Below are positions 1-4,875 of a stretch of DNA of 6,307 nt, one piece after another. The translations under genes were made by a program, and so were the position numbers. The stretch spans positions 1 through 6,307 of the forward strand of contig JAAYYH010000249.1 in the NCBI GenBank assembly GCA_012515495.1. The letters run 5' to 3'. The notes beneath the pieces were generated by a model. The model was given only the letters and a program-made list of their open reading frames with translations, was not told where the DNA came from and made no database searches. The DNA comes from Coriobacteriaceae bacterium (lineage in GTDB: Bacteria; Actinomycetota; Coriobacteriia; Coriobacteriales; UBA8131). Every line of letters begins with the position of its first letter. Within the stretch, counting starts at the first letter, position 1.

Positions 1-28
1 AGGCTCAAGAGTCTAGTGACCGCGTACA

Positions 29-256
29 TTGCTCATTCTGCCAATAATTTGCGTTTTTCAGGAGGTTTCGAGCAAATTCCTACTCAGAGGTGCCTATCAA
101 ACACGTATTGTTGGCGTAGATGCTGATTATCCAGCCATTTTTGACCCATCCGAGCAGGTGGGATCACCATTACCTCTGACAATCGCAAAAAAATGGCAGG
201 ATCGGATCAATAGGAAACGCTTCAAAACAGCCAACACGGTTTGTCTAGGCATGTAG
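29..256 (+). CDS. Unrecognised small ORF, possible 3' remnant of a broken gene
   Basis: I do not recognise this 75-codon frame. It begins at a TTG with no Shine-Dalgarno sequence in front of it, and an in-frame TAG lies just upstream at 14-16, so it is not simply the cut end of a longer gene in the same frame. The C-terminal half (from about residue 20, LLRGAYQTRIVGVDADYPAI, and on through a basic KKWQDRINRKRFK stretch) reads more like real protein than a random frame. There is no signal peptide and no obvious membrane segment or motif. Frame 1 is also open from the window edge to about 126, so a frameshift joining frames 1 and 2 could explain it as the decayed tail of a gene that starts outside the window. 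A GGAGGT at 61-66 has no suitable in-frame start after it. Chance is an equally good explanation. Confidence 0.22.
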   Translation: MLILPIICVFQEVSSKFLLRGAYQTRIVGVDADYPAIFDPSEQVGSPLPLTIAKKWQDRINRKRFKTANTVCLGM

Positions 257-336
257 TTGATGGCGACTATGATAAGGGCTCGCTTTTTGTCCTAAGTCTC
301 TGCCTAAAAAGCCCGTGCGTGCAGCGTCCGGACATA
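257..336. other. Intergenic stretch with no identified feature
   Basis: Together with 1-28 and the doubtful frame at 29-256, this makes about 336 bases without a confident gene. I see no tRNA fold, no convincing promoter and no repeat here. A weak complementarity between GGGCT near 278 and AAAAAGCCC near 306 is too imperfect to call. Confidence 0.4.
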
Positions 337-365
337 CGAAAACCCCTGATAAACAGGGGTTTTCG
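337..365 (-). terminator. Strong intrinsic terminator hairpin after the tRNA-derived repeat
   Basis: A perfect 12-bp stem (337-348 with 354-365, CGAAAACCCCTG against CAGGGGTTTTCG) closes a 5-base loop. Each arm carries a run of four A or four T, so on the minus strand the GC-rich core is followed by TTTT as in a Rho-independent terminator. The hairpin is nearly symmetric and could also work on the plus strand. It begins 9 bases beyond the CCA of the partial tRNA-Leu copy at 375-395, much as the other terminator follows the real tRNA. Confidence 0.75.
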
Positions 366-372
366 GACATTG

Positions 373-528
373 TGTGGTGCGGGCGAAGGGATTCGCTGAT
401 CGCTTCGCCGCTTTGTGGCTCGCGCTCATGGACCTCTCTTACTCCGTGCGCTCGGCCCGCGAAGCGGCTGGCGCGCCACAGGCGCATCAGCTTTTCGCTT
501 CGCGCCCTCTTAGGGTTCGAATCCCTTC
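373..528 (-). repeat. Palindromic repeat built from the tRNA-Leu 3' end
   Basis: Positions 373-395 are an exact 23-base copy of 586-608, which is the last part of the T-loop, the T-stem and acceptor 3' strands, the CCA end and two following bases of the neighbouring tRNA-Leu. At the other end, 513-528 (GGGTTCGAATCCCTTC) repeats the tRNA T-arm in the opposite orientation. The element therefore has 11-bp terminal inverted repeats (GAAGGGATTCG at 385-395, CGAATCCCTTC at 518-528). Inside lie nested complementary segments: CTGAT 396-400 with ATCAG 486-490, TGTGGC 414-419 with GCCACA 475-480, and GCGC 422-425 with 471-474. CGCTTCGC occurs at 401-408 and 496-503, and its complement GCGAAGCG at 459-466. 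No complete tRNA cloverleaf can be drawn, because the bases before the T-loop copy do not restore the T-stem. It is best read as a tRNA-derived mobile or structural repeat, or a scrambled pseudo-tRNA. Frames crossing it are unlikely to be genes. Confidence 0.6.
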
Positions 529-550
529 ATATTGCAACTTCCCCATAAAC

Positions 551-574
551 CAAAGACCCCTTGCGGGGTCTTTG
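551..574 (-). terminator. Intrinsic terminator of tRNA-Leu
   Basis: A perfect 10-bp stem (CAAAGACCCC 551-560 with GGGGTCTTTG 565-574) closes a TTGC loop. On the minus strand it lies 13 bases beyond the tRNA CCA end. A CTTT followed by GGTTT stands in for the usual U-tract. The hairpin is symmetric enough to be bidirectional, but the gene it serves is on the minus strand. Confidence 0.8.
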
Positions 575-587
575 CATAATCAACTTG

Positions 588-672
588 TGGTGCGGGCGAA
601 GGGATTCGAACCCCCACGAGTCGCCTCGCCAGGACCTAAACCTGGTGCGTCTGCCAGTTCCGCCACGCCCGC
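588..672 (-). tRNA. tRNA-Leu (anticodon UAG)
   Basis: This is a complete 85-base class II tRNA with its CCA encoded in the DNA (588-590). The acceptor stem pairs GCGGGCG with CGCCCGC, and the discriminator base is A, as usual for Leu. The anticodon stem is CCAGG/CCTGG around a TTTAGGT loop, which gives anticodon TAG at 638-636 and reads CUA and other CUN leucine codons. The long variable arm CGAG-GCGA-CTCG marks a Leu/Ser/Tyr-type tRNA. The T-arm is GGGGG-TTCGAAT-CCCTT, with two G-U pairs. It starts 59 bases after the oppF stop codon on the same strand. No terminator or convincing promoter lies between, so it could be co-transcribed with the opp operon. Its 3' end is duplicated at 373-395. 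Confidence 0.96.
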
Positions 673-731
673 ATTCCTCGTATCTTCGAGGCTTGCTAAT
701 GATAGCAGAATTCTCACTGTAGCCTAGTGGA

Positions 732-1736
732 TTACTCCTGAGGAATCGGATTCGGTTTGGCAAAATGACAGGCGCAGCTATGACCTGGCGCCACTTCCAA
801 CATCTGCGGAACCTGCTGCGAACAGATATCTTGCGCAATCGGACAGCGGGTATGAAATCTGCAGCCACTGGGAGGATTGATCGGCGAAGGCGGATCACCT
901 GCCAACAGTATACGCGAACGTTGCCTCTGGATCCTTGGATCTGGTACCGGTATGGCCGAGAGCAGGGACTGCGTGTATGGATGATGCGGATAATCATAGA
1001 GGCGATCTACTGGCGCTATTTCCATCAGTGACCCAAGGTACATCACGGCAACTGAATCGGAGATATGCTGGACCACACTCAAGTCATGAGCGATGAACAG
1101 ATAGGTCAGACCAAACTCATCCTGCAAACTGGCGAGCAGATTGAGCACCTGAGCTTGGATGGAGACATCAAGAGCTGAAACCGGCTCGTCACAGATTATG
1201 AGCTTGGGTCTCAACGCCAAGGCTCGAGCAATGCCAATGCGCTGTCGCTGGCCACCGCTGAACTCATGTGGATAGCGATTGATATGCTCAGGATTCAGGC
1301 CAACCTTATCGAGTAGCTCTTTGACCTGGTTTATGCGCTCAGTCTTAGTACCGATTCCGTGAATCTCAAAAGGTTCGCTGATCAGCTCACCGATAGTCAT
1401 ACGCGGATTCAAGGATGCCTGCGGATCCTGAAAGACGATTTGTGCCTCGCGCCTGAAGGCGAGTAACTCTTTACCCCTCAAAGTACCCACATTTCGACCA
1501 TCGATGAAGACGGATCCCGAAGTTGGGCCGATCAAACGGATAATACAACGACCTGTGGTCGACTTTCCCGAACCTGATTCACCAACCAGACCAAGTGTCT
1601 GGCCTCGCTGGATTGAGAAGCTGACATCGTTGACCGCCGAGACCTTTGCGCCAAACTTGCGCATGAACAGGCTTTGATCGATGGGGAAATCCTTAGTGAG
1701 GTGTTCTACTCTGAGAAGGACGTCAGTCTCTGGCAT
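732..1736 (-). CDS. oppF: Oligopeptide ABC transporter ATP-binding protein OppF
   Basis: OppF is one of the two cytoplasmic ATPases that power peptide import, and it would pair with OppD under the OppB/OppC channel. The 334-residue protein has the usual family length. Visible motifs are Walker A GESGSGKS (about 52-59), Q-loop FQDPQ (about 102-106), signature SGGQRQR (about 160-166), Walker B LIICDEP with its catalytic Glu (about 179-185), D-loop SALD and the H-loop His in AHD (about 217). The C-terminal oligopeptide-transporter domain contains HPYTQSLLSAIP and then cysteines at about 292, 298, 305 and 321/323, a spacing compatible with the [4Fe-4S] site known in some DppD/OppD-type ATPases. 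The ATG at 1736 was chosen over the GTG at 1739 for its better distance from a perfect Shine-Dalgarno. The start overlaps the end of oppD by 14 bases, suggesting coupled translation. It is the last gene of the operon, with tRNA-Leu following. Confidence 0.95.
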   Translation of the reverse strand: MPETDVLLRVEHLTKDFPIDQSLFMRKFGAKVSAVNDVSFSIQRGQTLGLVGESGSGKSTTGRCIIRLIGPTSGSVFIDGRNVGTLRGKELLAFRREAQIVFQDPQASLNPRMTIGELISEPFEIHGIGTKTERINQVKELLDKVGLNPEHINRYPHEFSGGQRQRIGIARALALRPKLIICDEPVSALDVSIQAQVLNLLASLQDEFGLTYLFIAHDLSVVQHISDSVAVMYLGSLMEIAPVDRLYDYPHHPYTQSLLSAIPVPDPRIQRQRSRILLAGDPPSPINPPSGCRFHTRCPIAQDICSQQVPQMLEVAPGHSCACHFAKPNPIPQE

Positions 1737-2868
1737 CACTAATCACCTCCTCAGGTTCCTCTGCGTCATGTATCGGAGAATTCTTAAGGAACTCGGCATC
1801 CCCCGAGAAGAAGCAGGCCGAAGAATGCACGCCATCGCCGGCGCCATCCATTAAAGTGAGCGAAGGTGACTCCTCGTGACAACGTTGTTGGGCATAAGGA
1901 CAACGAGGAGCGAAATCGCAGCCAAGAGGAAGATCGATCAGGCTGGGTGGGTTTCCTTTGATTGGTGTCAAAGGTTTCTTCTCATCATCATGTTTGGGTA
2001 TCGAGCGGATCAGACCCCAGGTATAGGGGTGCAGCGGATTGTAGAATATCTGCTCGGTTGTGCCATATTCAACGGGAGCTCCCGCATACATCACCAATAT
2101 CTTATCGGCCATATCAGCAACAACACCCAGATCATGAGTAATCATGATGATTGCGGCACCGGTCCGCTCCTGCATCTCTTCCATCAGCTCGATGATCTGT
2201 GCTTGGATAGTCACGTCAAGGGCAGTGGTGGGTTCATCGGCAATCAGTATCTCGGGGTCACAAGCCAGAGCCATGGCAATCATCGCCCGCTGACGCATAC
2301 CGCCACTGAACTGATGTGGATAATCTTTGGCACGCGTTGCGGCATTGGGAATTCCCACCATGTCGAGAAGCTCAACAGCGCGATTGAAAGCTTGCTTCTT
2401 GGTATAGCCTTTATGGATGGTGAGGCCCTCGCCAACCTGCTTGCCAACCCGATACACTGGATTTAGAGAGGACATTGGATCTTGGAAGATCATCGCGATG
2501 TGATTGCCGCGGATTTTGCGCAACTCCTTATCGCCCATACTCAGCAATGATTGGCCTTTGAAGCGTACGTCGCCACCATGAATCTTGCCTGGAGGTATAG
2601 GAACAAGTCCCAGCATTGTCATGGCTGTGACGGATTTCCCTGAGCCGGACTCGCCAACAACTCCCAGAGTCTCGCCAAGATCGAGTGTGAACGAGACACC
2701 ATCAACGGCTTTGACCACACCGTCCTGAGTGTGGAAATACATCTTAAGGTCGTCGACCTCTAGCAGCGGGGCTGCGAACGTATCGGCATTCTGAGTTTCT
2801 TCTACAGACTGGCTGCCATCCTGTATCCGTGATGCTGTCTCTTGGATCTGCGAATCGAGTGTGGCCAT
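1723..2868 (-). CDS. oppD: Oligopeptide ABC transporter ATP-binding protein OppD
   Basis: OppD is the partner ATPase of OppF, cytoplasmic and docked on the permeases. It has 381 residues, longer than the usual 330-350 because of an N-terminal extension of about 33 residues rich in Gln, Glu and Ser before LLEVDDLKMYF and an acidic C-terminal tail. Visible motifs are Walker A GESGSGKS (72-79), Q-loop FQDP (128-131), signature FSGGMRQR (187-194), Walker B EILIADEP (206-213) with Glu212, and the H-loop His245. NPLHPYTWGLIRSIP (277-291) opens the peptide-transporter C-terminal domain, and Cys317, Cys323, Cys330 and Cys352 follow in the CDFAPRCPYAQQRC context typical of the family. In some homologues these cysteines bind a [4Fe-4S] cluster; binding here is inferred. 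The ATG lies one base after the oppC stop, with GAAGGTGA about 10 bases upstream as a ribosome-binding site inside oppC. A later start that drops the extension is possible but not needed. Confidence 0.95.
   Translation of the reverse strand: MATLDSQIQETASRIQDGSQSVEETQNADTFAAPLLEVDDLKMYFHTQDGVVKAVDGVSFTLDLGETLGVVGESGSGKSVTAMTMLGLVPIPPGKIHGGDVRFKGQSLLSMGDKELRKIRGNHIAMIFQDPMSSLNPVYRVGKQVGEGLTIHKGYTKKQAFNRAVELLDMVGIPNAATRAKDYPHQFSGGMRQRAMIAMALACDPEILIADEPTTALDVTIQAQIIELMEEMQERTGAAIIMITHDLGVVADMADKILVMYAGAPVEYGTTEQIFYNPLHPYTWGLIRSIPKHDDEKKPLTPIKGNPPSLIDLPLGCDFAPRCPYAQQRCHEESPSLTLMDGAGDGVHSSACFFSGDAEFLKNSPIHDAEEPEEVISDARD
1741..1750 (-). promoter_or_regulatory. Perfect Shine-Dalgarno for oppF, inside oppD
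   Basis: The minus strand reads GGAGGTGATT, a near-complete match to the 3' end of 16S rRNA, within the last codons of oppD. From GGAGG there are 6 bases to GTG (1739) and 9 to ATG (1736). It sets the oppF start and indicates that oppF has its own strong initiation site in addition to any coupling to oppD. Confidence 0.8.
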
Positions 2869-2869
2869 A

Positions 2870-3829
2870 TTAATCAGTCACCTTCACATCCAGAGCATCG
2901 CGTAAGCCATCTCCCAGCAAGGTGAACGCCAGCACTGTTGTGAGAATGGCGATACCCGGACAGAGCATCAACCATGGCGCAGCTATCATGAAGTTCTGAC
3001 CCTCAGATATCATCAGGCCCCACGAAGGTGTGGGTGGTTGTATGCCTAAGCCCAAGAATGATAAGGCCGACTCAGTGAGGATGGCGCTACCTATCGACAT
3101 CGTTGCGTACACAACTACAGAAGCTATGGAGTTTGGCAGTATGTGGCGCATGATGATACGCAGATGACTGGCTCCCAGAGCTCTGGCTGCTGAGATGTAA
3201 TCGTTTTCCTTGACTTGAAGGATGGCGCTTCGAATCACGCGAGCTATCGATGTCCAGCCCAATAGCCCAATAGCGATGAAGACATTGATGAATCCTGGAC
3301 CGAGTACGGCCAGCATCGCTATGACGAAGAGGATATACGGAAACGCCATGAAGACGTCGGTAAGGCGCATGATCAATGTGTCCCAGATGCCGCCGAAATA
3401 GGCCGCCAAGGATCCGAGCACGATGCCGATTGTCGTTGATATTGCCACGGCAATCACGCCAACAGATAGTGAGACTCGAGCACCATAGATCACTCTGGCC
3501 ATGACATCGCGACCAAGGTTATCAGTGCCAAAAGGGTGCAGAACCGAAGGAGGCAACTTGGAATTCTGCGCTGCAAGCGTTGTATCGATGTCAGTTGGAC
3601 TGCCCAAGAGATATGGAACCCACAAGTCAGCAGAGAGAGCAACCACTACGATGAAGACAATCCAGATGAAGGCTACTACGGCCATTTTATTCTTCAGCAA
3701 CCGCCGCAGCGCATCTCCCCAAAGCGTACGCGTAGGAGCCGAGCCATTACCTTGATTATTCTTGCGTTGACCATTTGGCTGGTCGTCTTTACTTCGCTTG
3801 ATTGTGTCGAGAGCTTTTACCGCCAACAT
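2870..3829 (-). CDS. oppC: Oligopeptide ABC transporter permease OppC
   Basis: OppC is the second membrane permease of the importer. With OppB it forms the channel that accepts peptide from OppA. The 319-residue protein has a hydrophilic N-terminal region of about 45 residues, a first membrane helix at about 49-70, then the family hallmark HPFGTDNLGRDVMARVIYGAR (98-118) and further helices at about 120-145, 160-180, 182-200, 234-254 and 286-306. The EAA loop that contacts the ATPases is seen as AARALGASHLRIIMRHILPN (214-233) with its conserved Gly. A longer frame starts at 3883, but that start lies 53 bases inside oppB. The ATG at 3829 sits one base after the oppB stop, 8 bases from an AAGGGGAG Shine-Dalgarno, and is clearly preferred. 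The stop is one base before oppD. Confidence 0.94.
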   Translation of the reverse strand: MLAVKALDTIKRSKDDQPNGQRKNNQGNGSAPTRTLWGDALRRLLKNKMAVVAFIWIVFIVVVALSADLWVPYLLGSPTDIDTTLAAQNSKLPPSVLHPFGTDNLGRDVMARVIYGARVSLSVGVIAVAISTTIGIVLGSLAAYFGGIWDTLIMRLTDVFMAFPYILFVIAMLAVLGPGFINVFIAIGLLGWTSIARVIRSAILQVKENDYISAARALGASHLRIIMRHILPNSIASVVVYATMSIGSAILTESALSFLGLGIQPPTPSWGLMISEGQNFMIAAPWLMLCPGIAILTTVLAFTLLGDGLRDALDVKVTD

Positions 3830-3830
3830 G

Positions 3831-4814
3831 TTATTCGCTCCCCTTCTTCTTGCCGTAGCGGATTCGGGGATCGAACAAGGCATAACTGATGTCGGTAATG
3901 AGGTTGACGATCATGACAACGATGACGATGAGGATTACGCCTCCCATAACTATAGGCCAATCACGCTGGATAATCGCCAAGTAGATCTCGTGCCCTATAC
4001 CAGGCCAATTAAATATCGTCTCGGTAAGGATGGCTCCTGACATCATCGCACCAAAATCGATGCCGATAAAGGTGATGACAGGAATCATCGCGTTCTTAAG
4101 CGCGTGCTTGACAATCACTGCCCGTTTGGACAGACCTTTGGCAAATGCAGTACGTATGTAGTCCTGATTCATGACCTCAAGCAACTGCGAGCGCATGATA
4201 CGCGCAGTGAAAGCTAATGAAACCGACGCAAGGGTGATAGCCGGCAATATGTAGTGCATCCAGTCTGGGAACTGACTGATTGGACCACCCGCTCCAGCGA
4301 GAGGCAGTGAGAACGCACCGCCAGTTAAGTTCTTAAGATAGATTCCAAAGAACATTTGCATCAACATACCTAGCCAGAACACTGGCACACTAACCAGTAT
4401 CGATGTTGACAAAGTAACCAGTACGTCAATGAATGAGTATCGCTTGATGGCTGAGATGATACCTGTGGCAATCCCGATAACGATCTCGATTGCAATGGCA
4501 CACAGAGCCAACTGCAATGTGTAAGGGAATCTGTCGGCAAAGATCTTCGACACCTCAGTATGGCGTTGGTACGAGGTCCCCAAATCGCCATGAAGAAGAT
4601 CATTCATGTAATAACCATACTGCACATAGATTGGCTCGTTGAGATGATTCCTCTCAACTATCTGTTGGTACACCTCAGGTGCCAAGGCTTTTTCCCCGGC
4701 GATCATACGGATTGGATCGCCGGGGACTATGGACCTTAATGTGAACAGCAGCAAGGTGACACCGATGAATACCGGAATGAACTGCAACACTCGCTTCAGA
4801 ATGTATCTTGCCAT
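3831..4814 (-). CDS. oppB: Oligopeptide ABC transporter permease OppB
   Basis: OppB is the first permease subunit, a polytopic inner-membrane protein of 327 residues, the normal length for OppB/DppB. It starts with the typical MARYILKRVLQFIPVFIGVT, whose basic residues lead into membrane helix 1 (about 9-28), followed by the conserved PGDP (31-34) and the periplasm-facing segment ending LHGDLGTSY (74-82). Further helices lie at about 98-122, 130-158, 186-204, 242-262 and 288-312. The EAA loop that couples to the ATPases is RTAFAKGLSKRAVIVKHALKNAMIPV (221-246), with Gly227 conserved and LKN in place of the canonical LPN, which is common in this subfamily. The C-terminus YALFDPRIRYG is also typical. 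The ATG is preceded by CAGGAACA, a fairly weak and closely spaced ribosome site. oppA lies 61 bases upstream and oppC begins one base after the stop. Confidence 0.95.
   Translation of the reverse strand: MARYILKRVLQFIPVFIGVTLLLFTLRSIVPGDPIRMIAGEKALAPEVYQQIVERNHLNEPIYVQYGYYMNDLLHGDLGTSYQRHTEVSKIFADRFPYTLQLALCAIAIEIVIGIATGIISAIKRYSFIDVLVTLSTSILVSVPVFWLGMLMQMFFGIYLKNLTGGAFSLPLAGAGGPISQFPDWMHYILPAITLASVSLAFTARIMRSQLLEVMNQDYIRTAFAKGLSKRAVIVKHALKNAMIPVITFIGIDFGAMMSGAILTETIFNWPGIGHEIYLAIIQRDWPIVMGGVILIVIVVMIVNLITDISYALFDPRIRYGKKKGSE
3838..3845 (-). promoter_or_regulatory. Shine-Dalgarno for oppC, inside the end of oppB
   Basis: The minus strand reads AAGGGGAG, 8 bases before the ATG at 3829 and just inside the oppB stop. 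It decides the oppC start against the upstream in-frame candidate at 3883. Confidence 0.65.
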
Positions 4815-4823
4815 TGTTCCTGC

Positions 4824-4838
4824 TCACTGTTTCAGTGA
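4824..4838 (-). other. Small hairpin in the oppA-oppB gap
   Basis: TCACTG (4824-4829) and CAGTGA (4833-4838) form a perfect 6-bp stem with a 3-base loop, about 9 bases ahead of the oppB start. There is no U-tract, so it does not look like a terminator. It could shield the oppA end of the message or limit oppB initiation, which would fit the need for more binding protein than permease. That role is inferred. Confidence 0.35.
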
Positions 4839-4875
4839 CACTCAGTCATGCTTACAAGTCATCATCGCCAATAGG

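Noticed and set aside
375..528. A second complete tRNA gene in the repeat
   Set aside because: Only the 3' acceptor strand, CCA and part of the T-loop are present in tRNA order. The 5' T-stem is not restored, and no D-arm, anticodon arm or matching 5' acceptor strand is found.
315..548. A 77-codon plus-strand frame across the terminator and the repeat
   Set aside because: It crosses a strong hairpin and the tRNA-derived palindrome, and is explained by GC-rich non-coding sequence.
676..691. Hairpin CCTCG/CGAGG as the opp operon terminator
   Set aside because: The stem is only 5 bp with a 6-base loop and no U-tract follows on the minus strand, since the tRNA begins 3 bases later.
374..727. 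A 117-codon plus-strand frame running through the repeat and the tRNA
   Set aside because: It is the antisense reading of tRNA-Leu and of the palindromic repeat. Its motif-like text comes from the tRNA sequence, and it has no ribosome site.
527..997. A 156-codon minus-strand frame over the oppF end, tRNA and terminator
   Set aside because: It lies out of frame with oppF, whose motifs are unambiguous, and reads through the tRNA.
2870..3883. Longer oppC starting at 3883
   Set aside because: This would overlap oppB by 53 bases and has no supporting ribosome site, whereas the ATG at 3829 has AAGGGGAG 8 bases upstream and sits one base after the oppB stop.
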